11,962 bases of DNA from Clostridiaceae bacterium (GTDB taxonomy: Bacteria > Bacillota > Clostridia > Monoglobales > Firm-18). Numbering within the stretch: position 1 is the first letter of the stretch; each line of letters begins with the position of its first letter. Positions 1-8,384 of this stretch are shown here, piece after piece. The notes beneath the pieces are model-generated. The model saw only the letters and a list, made by a program, of their open reading frames with translations. It was not told the DNA's origin and did no database searches. The position numbers and the translations under genes are program-made. The stretch lies in contig JAAZFB010000253.1 of the NCBI GenBank assembly GCA_012511915.1, positions 1-11,962 of the forward strand, read 5' to 3'.

Positions 1-3000
1 GATCAGAGTGGAACAACAGCTGACAAGTTCGACATTACTGCAAATGTATCAACTCACGTTAAGGTTTCCGAACTTACCAATATTAATGCAGAGGTTAATA
101 CATCGGGTGGAGAGGATAATAAAACAGAGTTCGGAAAAACCGCAAACCAAACCAATACTGTAGTTCGCGGCGGCGATACCATGTACACCAGCTTTGATAA
201 ATTAATCGATGGAAGCTCAAATGAAGCAATTAATGATTGGTTAAGCTCAATGTACACGGTTGATGAACAAACAAACAGCACAAAGTCAGTTCTTATCAGA
301 ACAGAAAACTTGGAGTTATATCCGTTCTGGCAGTTGCTCGAAGAATATGACAGCGAGCTTTATGCAGACAGAATTGCTGATTTGAAGAACTATTTTACCA
401 ACAATGTCAAAGAAGAATATCTTAATTTTTACATAGATTATATTTATAATGAGACGGTTGACGAGGATTATTATAAATGCTACTTTGAACAGCAATCAGG
501 TGAGCTTCAACCTGTTGGAAATAATAATACAGACGGTAAAATTTTAATTGGCACAGAAGCACAGCTTAACCTTATCGGTAATGATGAAAATTACCCGTTA
601 AACGGTGATTATGCTCTGACAAATAATATCAATATGACAGAGCCATTTTTAGGAATCGGTGTGAGCGAACCATTTTCAGGAACCTTTGACGGAAACGGTT
701 ATACCATAAGCTATTTGAATTTAACTCCTGCCGCAATAGGTAATTCTTGTTACAGCGGTCTTTTCTGCCAAAACAACGGTACTGTAACAAATTTAAAAAT
801 AAAGGATTCTAATTTTGCAAACAAGGATTCCTTAGATGCAACAATGCAGCTTGGAGATATTGCGTATGATAATTACTATTTAGCCATCCTGTGCGGTTAT
901 AACGCCGGAAGTATCAGTAATGTATTAGTTGAAAATTCTGCACTGATACCACAGGCATCAAAAACAGCTGATAAATATTGCAACATAGCAGGCGGTGTAT
1001 CATATAGTACAGGTGTGTTATCTGATATCCAGGTAAACGATTGTGTTATATCGGATAAGTTTTTTGATGTTTCATCAAAGAAAATATGTGCAGGAGCTGT
1101 TGCCGGTTGTATATCCAACAGTTTAAAAAATTGCGTTTCGTATAATAATGCAATTGATATAAAAAGCAATGTACCGCAACCGTATATGTCCGAATCAGTA
1201 CCGGCTATTAAAGGTGTCGGCGGCATTTGCGGATTTGTTATACATAGCTTGAACACTAATTATGTATTGACGGGTAATGTTGCTTACAACAATACCATTT
1301 CAGAAATGAAAACATCAGACAATGTAAATATCTATGGTGATATGTTCGGCTTAATAACTTTGTGCAAAAATGTATCCGATAATGTTGTATTCGGAACACT
1401 ATACGGTTCAAAATTCATGTGCACTGTTTCCGATACTAATATGGAATGTAATTCAACACTTGAACTATACACGGTGTTATATTCAATGGAAGATAAATTT
1501 GAAATAGATGAAGAAGCAGAAACTATTAATTTAAAATCAATTTCAAAACAATTACCGTATATAATTGTAGTTACAAAAGATGGATTTAGCGCACAGCGTA
1601 ACGGACTGATTGATTCAGATAATATAGAGGTTTACTATACAGAAACTCCAGAAAGTATAGAAACATATCAAAATATCAGCGATCAAGTCAGATATTCATA
1701 TGACTTTTCACAAACAGGCGAAAGAAAAGTGGGTATTTCCTACAGACAATTTACATCAAGCTTTACAGTAAATGTTACAGAACCTGTTCCTGTAAGTATT
1801 TCTATGAGTGAAAACGGAAAAACAAAATATTATTTAGGCGAAAAATTTAATTCTGAAAATATTTCTATAGCATTAAACTACAGTAACGGCTTTGCAGAAT
1901 ATATTACAAACCAAAATTCAGAAATCAAGACAAATTTAGATAACGTAATTTTTTCTGATTATGTAGGAAAAAAGACAGTTGAGGTTACATACGGCGATTT
2001 TAGTACATCATATAAAATTGAAATAGTAAGCGACGAGAATGCAGCCCGTTTTAACATTAAAGATGCGTCCACAGCGCCAGGCAACAGCTTTAAGGTTCAT
2101 TTAAAGCTGCAAAATAACAAAGGATTAATTTCTCTCAGAAATTTAATTTCGTACGATGAAGATGTTTTTGAATTAACAAATGTAGAAAGCAAAGGAATAT
2201 TTAACGGCTTTTTATCGCCAACCACAGATGGCAACACCTATAAAAATCCGCAATTGTTATCATGGGTTGACACTCAAGCATCTGAAGACAATTCATCAAA
2301 CGGCGAATTTGCAGTTTTGACATTTAATACGAAAGAAAAACCTGAAAATGTTGCTGATGAAGAATTCTACAAACCATACACAATAACATGTAAGTATGTA
2401 GAATCAAGAAACAACAATGGTGAACAAGTAAGCATCATTTCAGCCGACGGTACTGTTAATGTAGTACCAAACAGACTCGGTGATGTTAACGGAAGTAAAG
2501 CAACAGATGACTGGGACGTTATTTTATTAAACAGATATCTTAATAATTTCCCAAATACAGAAATCTTAACTAAACCTGCCGATGTTAACAAAAACGGAAC
2601 TGTTGAAGATGCAGATTATATTATGCTTGACAGATTCACCTCCGGCTTTTTGGGAACAGTTGATTTTGGTGAATATGAAATTAAGCTTAATACTAACGGA
2701 GCAGACAGCTGCGAAAATATTACCAGCTATAAGCATGGAGAAGAAAAGATTCTTCCGACTCCAATTAAAAAAGGGTATTATTTCGGTGGTTGGTACGATA
2801 ATAGCTTTTTGACCGGCTACCCTATGGATACAATTGATAGTAATGCAATAGGAGATAAAGAATTATTTGCGCGTTGGTATTCTCCTGATGATAAGATATC
2901 CATTCAAACTAGACTTTTAAAAGATGTGGACACAGCATCAGTAATGATAGGCTCAACTCCCGGTGGAAATGAATATGGCACTTATGATTCACTTAATGAT

Positions 3001-6000
3001 GATACGTATTATTATGGGTATGAGGTGAATTATGGCAATGTATTTTATACATCAAATACGTATTTTCATTTAACTGTAGATGAGTATGGTGTTGATACAG
3101 ATACAATTAAAAGTGCAAGAATAATTGTTCTTCCGGATCTTGGCACAAAATATGCTTATGGTGCAGATACACCAATTGTATTGAATGATAACGGTGCAGA
3201 CAGCTGTGATGCTATGACAAGCTATGAACGCGGTGTAAATACTGATCTTCCTATACCTATAAAAGAAGGATATGTTTTTGGAGGTTGGTATTATACCAGT
3301 AACTTTGATGGTACTCCGAAATTTAGAATGGATTACTATGATAGCGGAGCAAAAGAATTATATGCGAAATGGATTCCAAAGAGTAGCTTTGATGGTTTAA
3401 TACGTTTAGACCTGACAGGCCCGGATTTTAACGGCGGTTATGTAACAGTCGGCTCAACTGAGGGTGGTGCGGAATTTGGAAAATATTCAGAACAGAATAC
3501 TTTTGAAGTTCCGGTTAAAAGCGGTAAGATTTGTGTTAATTTCCACTCAGGCGATGTGACATTTGATCCAAGCCTATACGGTGTTAGCGTAAAATCATCA
3601 AGCGGCAAAAAAGTTTATTACGAAAAGGAAAAGATGAGTTGGGCGGACGAGGGCAACTTAACATCATTTGAAGTTTCTGCTCAAAGCGAATACAATTTAA
3701 CATTTGTGCCAAACGGCGGCACAGGAGATTTTGAAAATATTGACAGCTATATTGCGGGCACACTCACCACATTACCAGATGCAGTAAGAGCGGATTACAA
3801 ATTTGAAGGTTGGTACTTGACAGAAGATTTCAGTGGTGAAAGAGTAACAGAGATTTCAAAAACAGACAGGGGAAATATTACTCTTTATGCAAAGTTTATA
3901 AATACATATCCGCTTAACTTGTATATAACTGATACACAAGTATACGATAAAGCAACATCATACTTTGTATTTGCTGATTTAACACTTCCAACTCCTCCAT
4001 TACCGGCTGATATGAAGTTTGAAGGTTGGTATGATAATCAGCAATTTACAGGCGAACCTGTAACCGTAATTAAAGCGGGTAATACAGGAGAAAAGAATTT
4101 ATATGCTAAATTCAGCTATAAAATAGTGTATAATACAAATTGTGAAATTGATTTAAATGATGAGTACTATTATCCAGGAACTGAAAAGGTATTACCTACA
4201 ATGTCATTATATAAGCTTGACTTTGTAGGATGGTATGACAACGTTAACTTTGAAGGTAATCCCATAACTCAAATCGGTGCAAATGAATCCGGAGCGAAGG
4301 TTTATTATGCAAGGTGGGTACCTGAAAATGAAAACGTAACTTATCATTTTGAAACAAATTACAGTAGCCATTATTTTGGGTTTACTGCTAAGTATGATGG
4401 CAAAACAATTACAGGTACAAATTCAGAGAATTTAATCTTGCCGGCAGGAAAAGAAGTTGAATTAACCGTAAGCGGTATGGGTGGCGGTGTTGAGGTTAAG
4501 CTAATTGACAGTAACAATGAAGTAATAAACACATTCAAACTAATAGACTTTGGGGAAAGCGAAGTGTATACATTTACACCTCAAGCATATCAATACACTA
4601 ATAAAACAACGTTTTTAACTGTTGTGATGAAAAGCGACTATACCTTCTCAGGGGGAGCTACAAGTGTTACAGTTGATAATACTTTATATAGAACCTCAGA
4701 CGCTTCTTTAGAGGTGAACAGTAATAATGAAATTATTATCAGAACTCTAAAAGAAAGAGGGGATACCGTTTTCTTTGATGTGAGCAGTAATTATCCAAGT
4801 GGTGAAACCGGTGTGGCATATGTAAAAATATATGATGCCTTTGGTAAATTGCTCTATGAGAGAGATACTTTGGCAAATCAGGGTTATGATACGGTAGCTG
4901 TTCATGTTCCGGGTGGTGCGCTTCAACCGTCTTACAATGTAACATTAGTTAATAACGATGCAGATAGCTGTGATGAGCTTACAAGTTTTGATATTGGAAG
5001 AAGTACAGCTTTACCAATACCTAAGAAAGCTGATTACATTTTTGAAGGCTGGTATTTAACAAGTGATTTCTCTGGAGAAAAATATACTAATATTCCAAAA
5101 ACCACTTACGAAGATGTAACATTCTATGCAAAATGGACACAAGATTTATCTCAGGTGTTTACAGTAGAGGCATCCGCAGACGATAAATATACGTTTATAG
5201 CTAAAAGAACGGTTGCAGTTTCCTCGGCAATTTTGCACTATAACACAGTAGATTATAACACAATAGCCGGAGTTCATTACGTTGGAAAAATGGGTACATT
5301 AAGCTTCCCGATAGGCGTATTAGAGCAAGAAATAAAAATAGACAAGATTGCAGAAATAACTACACCGTACACATACTTTACATCGGTAAGTGAACCTCGC
5401 TTGTGTATTCGATACTATAATGAAACAGGTACACCTGAGTCAGAGGCGTTCTCATCACTTTCAAGTGATTTGTCACAATACATTATCGATGAAAGCTACG
5501 TAAACAAAGTAATTGGCCCAGCTTTAAATATAAGTGCAAAAGTAACTGACGATGGTACGTGGAAATATTTCGGAGGGATGTATATAGATACGCTGTCCCA
5601 AATCAAAACAGCCTTAGGAAATAATACTTATAACTATTTGTTGTCTAAAGGTCAGGATAATTCTTCGTTTAATCTGCTTGCAGATATGAATATATGGGAA
5701 GAGGATGATGGTTATCAACATCTGAAGCTTAGTCATTCAACTTCTCCGACAGACGCAGGTTTTTATGAGGTTAAGTTTGAACATGTCGCAGGTTCGAAAT
5801 CATCTACAAAGCTCCATTATACATTCCCTGTTATGGGTAATGCTAATACAAGGTTTAAAAATCCTGTTGTCGGAAGAAATGACTGCTATATAACAAGTCA
5901 GTCTAAGGGCTTTAATGATAACGAGGGATATCCGTTCACACTAAAGCAAATAATCGAAACACCAAAAGTGTATGCATATTTTGATGCTTCGGGAGACAAT

Positions 6001-6351
6001 GCTGACGATTGGCGATTTGACAGTGCAACATATAAATTAACTCCAAAGGATACTATAGCACCAAAGGTTGTAAGCGTAGCACCGATTTACGGTGATTATG
6101 ATGCGAATGCCGAGGTTTGTATTTCTATAGTATTTAACGAGATTGTAAAAGGCAGCAGTGAGCCGATTATGATTAACAATAATGAGTTTAGATGCGTTTA
6201 TACCAACGGAAGTAACACCATTACTTATAAAGGAAATCTCCCTGAAAAAACAACAGGAGATTATACAATTGTATTAAATGGAATTACAGACTTAAATGGT
6301 AATGCTATTGATACAGTCACAACACAAACAATTACATTTTACAAAAACTAA
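1..6351 (+). CDS. Giant modular cell-surface protein with cohesin, internal dockerin and B-repeats (5' end outside window)
   Basis: The frame is open from base 1, so the first ATG in the window (181) is internal; 2116 residues are visible before TAA at 6349. Domains by nucleotide position: GLUG-like repeats about 604-1400 (for example SGTFDGNGYTI, then G-N-I/V-x-N repeats); Ig-like segments about 1600-2030, the second resembling Big_3; a cohesin-like domain about 2044-2460; a type I dockerin 2479-2652 with two Ca-loops (DVNGS...D and DVNKNG...D); six B-repeats between 2677 and 5136; a Calx-beta-like stretch about 5200-5345; and an SbsA-type Ig domain 6049-6348. No LPXTG, SLH or membrane anchor is seen at the C-terminus, so attachment must lie upstream or go through cohesin-dockerin contacts. 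The role is inferred to be extracellular adhesion or scaffolding. Residues before about 540 are unrecognised. It is probably co-transcribed with the next gene. Confidence 0.9.
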   Translation, partial: DQSGTTADKFDITANVSTHVKVSELTNINAEVNTSGGEDNKTEFGKTANQTNTVVRGGDTMYTSFDKLIDGSSNEAINDWLSSMYTVDEQTNSTKSVLIRTENLELYPFWQLLEEYDSELYADRIADLKNYFTNNVKEEYLNFYIDYIYNETVDEDYYKCYFEQQSGELQPVGNNNTDGKILIGTEAQLNLIGNDENYPLNGDYALTNNINMTEPFLGIGVSEPFSGTFDGNGYTISYLNLTPAAIGNSCYSGLFCQNNGTVTNLKIKDSNFANKDSLDATMQLGDIAYDNYYLAILCGYNAGSISNVLVENSALIPQASKTADKYCNIAGGVSYSTGVLSDIQVNDCVISDKFFDVSSKKICAGAVAGCISNSLKNCVSYNNAIDIKSNVPQPYMSESVPAIKGVGGICGFVIHSLNTNYVLTGNVAYNNTISEMKTSDNVNIYGDMFGLITLCKNVSDNVVFGTLYGSKFMCTVSDTNMECNSTLELYTVLYSMEDKFEIDEEAETINLKSISKQLPYIIVVTKDGFSAQRNGLIDSDNIEVYYTETPESIETYQNISDQVRYSYDFSQTGERKVGISYRQFTSSFTVNVTEPVPVSISMSENGKTKYYLGEKFNSENISIALNYSNGFAEYITNQNSEIKTNLDNVIFSDYVGKKTVEVTYGDFSTSYKIEIVSDENAARFNIKDASTAPGNSFKVHLKLQNNKGLISLRNLISYDEDVFELTNVESKGIFNGFLSPTTDGNTYKNPQLLSWVDTQASEDNSSNGEFAVLTFNTKEKPENVADEEFYKPYTITCKYVESRNNNGEQVSIISADGTVNVVPNRLGDVNGSKATDDWDVILLNRYLNNFPNTEILTKPADVNKNGTVEDADYIMLDRFTSGFLGTVDFGEYEIKLNTNGADSCENITSYKHGEEKILPTPIKKGYYFGGWYDNSFLTGYPMDTIDSNAIGDKELFARWYSPDDKISIQTRLLKDVDTASVMIGSTPGGNEYGTYDSLNDDTYYYGYEVNYGNVFYTSNTYFHLTVDEYGVDTDTIKSARIIVLPDLGTKYAYGADTPIVLNDNGADSCDAMTSYERGVNTDLPIPIKEGYVFGGWYYTSNFDGTPKFRMDYYDSGAKELYAKWIPKSSFDGLIRLDLTGPDFNGGYVTVGSTEGGAEFGKYSEQNTFEVPVKSGKICVNFHSGDVTFDPSLYGVSVKSSSGKKVYYEKEKMSWADEGNLTSFEVSAQSEYNLTFVPNGGTGDFENIDSYIAGTLTTLPDAVRADYKFEGWYLTEDFSGERVTEISKTDRGNITLYAKFINTYPLNLYITDTQVYDKATSYFVFADLTLPTPPLPADMKFEGWYDNQQFTGEPVTVIKAGNTGEKNLYAKFSYKIVYNTNCEIDLNDEYYYPGTEKVLPTMSLYKLDFVGWYDNVNFEGNPITQIGANESGAKVYYARWVPENENVTYHFETNYSSHYFGFTAKYDGKTITGTNSENLILPAGKEVELTVSGMGGGVEVKLIDSNNEVINTFKLIDFGESEVYTFTPQAYQYTNKTTFLTVVMKSDYTFSGGATSVTVDNTLYRTSDASLEVNSNNEIIIRTLKERGDTVFFDVSSNYPSGETGVAYVKIYDAFGKLLYERDTLANQGYDTVAVHVPGGALQPSYNVTLVNNDADSCDELTSFDIGRSTALPIPKKADYIFEGWYLTSDFSGEKYTNIPKTTYEDVTFYAKWTQDLSQVFTVEASADDKYTFIAKRTVAVSSAILHYNTVDYNTIAGVHYVGKMGTLSFPIGVLEQEIKIDKIAEITTPYTYFTSVSEPRLCIRYYNETGTPESEAFSSLSSDLSQYIIDESYVNKVIGPALNISAKVTDDGTWKYFGGMYIDTLSQIKTALGNNTYNYLLSKGQDNSSFNLLADMNIWEEDDGYQHLKLSHSTSPTDAGFYEVKFEHVAGSKSSTKLHYTFPVMGNANTRFKNPVVGRNDCYITSQSKGFNDNEGYPFTLKQIIETPKVYAYFDASGDNADDWRFDSATYKLTPKDTIAPKVVSVAPIYGDYDANAEVCISIVFNEIVKGSSEPIMINNNEFRCVYTNGSNTITYKGNLPEKTTGDYTIVLNGITDLNGNAIDTVTTQTITFYKN
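2677..5136 (+). repeat. Six InlB-type B-repeats (Listeria-Bacteroides repeats, Flg_new)
   Basis: Copies lie at 2677-2877, 3175-3372, 3691-3897, 3907-4113, 4117-4317 and 4933-5136, each about 66-69 codons. Each shows the family pattern: a beta strand, a short loop, LPxP or similar, then the hallmark F-x-GWY, and ends in LYAKW/F or a variant. Copies 3-5 are nearly contiguous; copies 1, 2 and 6 are separated by other modules. Copies 1, 2 and 6 share ADSC followed by E or D in the first loop, a subtype distinct from copies 3-5. The fold is known from listerial internalin B and is typical of extracellular proteins. Confidence 0.9.
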
Positions 6352-6375
6352 ACTTATTAATTGGAGTCTGATATT

Positions 6376-7401
6376 ATGAAAAAATTTATTATATTATTGG
6401 TTGCCTCCTTAATGCTTTCAACACTTAATGTGTTTGCTGAGGAACAAAAACCTTGCTTTGTAAGTACCGATTATACGGTAAACAGTGGTGAGGAAGTTAA
6501 GGTTAAGGTAGAAATCAAAAATAATCCGGGTATTATTTCTCTAAGATGCTATGTAACATTTGATGAGGATTTGCTCCAAATGGTCTCATTTGAGGATACA
6601 GGTCTATTAGCAGGGAACACACCGTCACAAGTGACGGTGTCCCCGCTCACCTTAAAATGGACAGATGCTTTGTCTATGGAAAATCATGTTGTTAACGGAG
6701 AAATTGGAGTTCTGACCTTCAAAGCAAAGAAATTTAATGCAAAAACTCCGATAATAATAGAATTTGTGGAATCACGAACCTTTGACGGCGAAATAATACC
6801 TTTTGATAATGCTACCGTAAATATTGAAATTAAAAACGGTGAGGAAATAGGCACAGTTACCGATATAGACGATGAAGAAGAAATAATAGATAACAACAAT
6901 GTAAACAGCGGCAGCTCTTCATCAAGCACTTCAAAAAGTCATTCCGGTAGTTTGTCATCAAGTTCAACAAACAAAGGTGTAACTTCTACAGTTACTGAGT
7001 CAAATCAAGATATTCTGAATTTGGATAAACAACAAATTGTTTTAACTATCGGAAAAACAGATGCAGTAGTTTTCGGCGAAACAAAATCAAATGATGTTGC
7101 ACCGCTTATCAAAAACGATCGCACAATGCTTCCTGCAAGATTTGTAGCAGAATCTTTAGGTGCAACAGTTGCTTGGATTGAGGCAGAACAAAAGGTTACA
7201 ATCACAAAAGATGATATAACTATTGTTATTTACATTGACTCTGAAAAAGCTTATGTAAATGATAAGGAAGTAACCTTAGACAGCCCTGCATTTATTGAAA
7301 ATGATAGAACATACACACCGCTCAGATTTGTTGCAGAGAACTTAGGCGCAACTGTTGATTGGATTGAATCAGAGCTGAAAGTTGTGATTACAAGAAAATA
7401 A
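6376..7401 (+). CDS. Secreted cohesin-domain protein with C-terminal stalk (Cu-amine-oxidase N) domain
   Basis: 341 residues. ATG 6376 is chosen over TTG 6361 because GGAG at 6363-6366 sits 9 bases upstream and a clean signal peptide follows (MKK, hydrophobic core, cut likely after VFA at residue 21). Residues about 26-153 form a cohesin-like beta sandwich (NNPGIISLR, VTFDEDLL, NGEIGVLTFKAK), alignable by eye with the cohesin of the upstream protein. An acidic stretch and a Ser-rich linker (177-208) lead to a Cu_amine_oxidN1-type domain (about 220-341) made of two similar halves, NDRTMLPARFVAE and NDRTYTPLRFVAE, each followed by LGATV-x-WIE. That domain is widespread at the ends of clostridial exported proteins and does not imply oxidase activity. 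The gene starts 24 bases after the upstream stop, so it is likely an operon partner, possibly presenting its cohesin to a dockerin. The interaction is inferred. Confidence 0.92.
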   Translation: MKKFIILLVASLMLSTLNVFAEEQKPCFVSTDYTVNSGEEVKVKVEIKNNPGIISLRCYVTFDEDLLQMVSFEDTGLLAGNTPSQVTVSPLTLKWTDALSMENHVVNGEIGVLTFKAKKFNAKTPIIIEFVESRTFDGEIIPFDNATVNIEIKNGEEIGTVTDIDDEEEIIDNNNVNSGSSSSSTSKSHSGSLSSSSTNKGVTSTVTESNQDILNLDKQQIVLTIGKTDAVVFGETKSNDVAPLIKNDRTMLPARFVAESLGATVAWIEAEQKVTITKDDITIVIYIDSEKAYVNDKEVTLDSPAFIENDRTYTPLRFVAENLGATVDWIESELKVVITRK

Positions 7402-7434
7402 AACAAACAGAGTCTTCTGATTGAGGGCAAAGAC

Positions 7435-7486
7435 GAGCAGCCTAGTTAAAAGGCGATAAAGCCTTTAACCAAGCTGCTTGCTTTTT
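7435..7486 (+). terminator. Rho-independent terminator of the surface operon
   Basis: The left arm GCAGCCTAGTTAAAAGGC pairs with the right arm GCCTTTAACCAAGCTGC around the loop GATAAA, with one bulge and a small internal mismatch, followed by TTGCTTTTTG. It lies 34 bases after the stop of the stalk protein. The opposite strand has no T-tract after the stem, so it acts in the + direction. Confidence 0.85.
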
Positions 7487-7520
7487 GTTCATTCCTCTGC
7501 GGTAAGAAATAAGCAATAGA

Positions 7521-7771
7521 TTATTTCCCATACTTTTCTAAGCTTTCCTTAAACCGTTCACCGGAAAGCTCGCCCTGCTTATACTTCATGCGGTAGGTTT
7601 TTAAGCACGACAGCAATTCATCATTCTTTTTCTTTTCTATGCCGGACGAAAGCTTACGTCCCTTGTAATATGTTGCCTGATAGGTTTTTTCATAGAGATG
7701 CAGGACGTCGTCTGTTTTCATTTTTTTAACAAACTGTTTTTTCGCACCGACCTGCTTGCAGGTTTTGACAG
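7521..7771 (-). pseudogene. C-terminal fragment of an unrecognised protein
   Basis: The frame is plausible from about the 7750-7763 palindrome down to TAA at 7521. It is a lysine-rich, probably helical tail of about 80 residues (contains KTDDVLHLYEKTYQA, KGRKLSSGIEKKKNDELL, ending LEKYGK). The open frame continues upstream to 7871 but there it is only the antisense of the recombinase fragment, so coding homology probably stops near the palindrome. An internal ATG at 7721 would give 66 residues but has no Shine-Dalgarno sequence. I do not recognise the family. The charged composition suits a DNA- or plasmid-associated protein, but that is a guess. It could also be a small complete ORF. Confidence 0.4.
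7750..7763. repeat. Perfect inverted repeat at the junction of two gene fragments
   Basis: ACCTGC, two bases TT, then GCAGGT. It lies exactly between the end of the plausible minus-strand fragment and the start of the recombinase remnant, so it may mark the join. It is short enough that chance is possible. Confidence 0.45.
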
Positions 7772-7773
7772 CC

Positions 7774-8238
7774 ATGAAGGATGTAAGCCAAAAGAAAGCG
7801 GCGGACAAGGCACGGCGGGATTTGAGGGCGGTGGAAAAGCGCATGGCGGAGCTTGACAAGATAATTTTCAAACTGTATGAGGACAGCGCGCTCGGCAGGA
7901 TCTCAGAGGAACGCTACATTGCCATGTCAAACGGATATGAGTTTGAACAATCCGCATTAAAGGATAAACATACTGCCTTATCCGAACAACTTGACAAGGC
8001 AACCGAGGCTTATGAAAATATCGACAGCTTTATGTCGCTGATTGACCGTCATACCGAGATAAAGGAGCTAAACGCCAAAATCCTAAATGAATTTATAGAC
8101 AAAATTATCGTCCATGAAAAGACAGAAAACCCGGACGGCAGCAAAAGCCAGCGGGTGGATATATACTATAAATTTATTGGGTATATTGATATAAGGGATA
8201 TGTTGGGACTTCAGATGGAACAATTATGTGACGAGTGA
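7774..8238 (+). pseudogene. 3' remnant of a large serine recombinase (Tn4451/Tn5397 TnpX/TndX-like, DUF4368-type C-terminus)
   Basis: The 154 residues from ATG 7774 (TTG at 7756 is also in frame; neither has a ribosome site) match the tail of transposon-type large serine recombinases: a coiled coil with EKRMAELDKIIFKLYED, then GRISEERYIAMSNGYE-x-EQ, then NEFIDKIIVHEKTENPDGS and a final FIGYIDI strand. The N-terminal resolvase domain with the catalytic Ser, the recombinase domain and the zinc ribbon are all missing, so it cannot recombine DNA. Base composition differs from its neighbours: 7801-7860 has 38 G/C out of 60, against AT-rich flanks. Such genes usually lie at the end of a conjugative or mobilisable element, so this marks the scar of one. 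It ends in TGA at 8236. Confidence 0.8.
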
Positions 8239-8271
8239 ATATCATGCTTCTGATTTGAGGTGCTTCAGGGG

Positions 8272-8300
8272 TTGAAAATATAGGAAAACTTTGTTATAAT
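8272..8300 (+). promoter_or_regulatory. Sigma-A type promoter of the KilA-N gene
   Basis: TTGAAA at 8272-8277, a 17-base spacer, and TATAAT at 8295-8300. This is near consensus and gives a start near 8307 with a leader of about 78 bases before the ATG at 8385. It lies immediately downstream of the recombinase remnant, so the KilA-N gene has its own promoter. Confidence 0.8.
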
Positions 8301-8316
8301 ATCTGTAAAACAAAGT
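8288..8316. promoter_or_regulatory. Candidate operator: inverted repeat overlapping the -10 box
   Basis: ACTTTGTT at 8288-8295 and its exact reverse complement AACAAAGT at 8309-8316, with 13 bases between. The repeat brackets the -10 hexamer and the likely transcription start, where a repressor would block initiation. The sequence is AT-rich, so chance is possible. Confidence 0.35.
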
Positions 8317-8384
8317 AAATTGTATGACGAATTGTCGCAGTTCATAATTAACCTAATTTTGTTTATTGAATGGAGGCGGTTTCA

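Noticed and set aside
897..1256. 119-codon minus-strand open frame opposite the giant surface gene
   Set aside because: It is antisense to strong GLUG-like coding sequence, has no ribosome site and no recognisable protein features.
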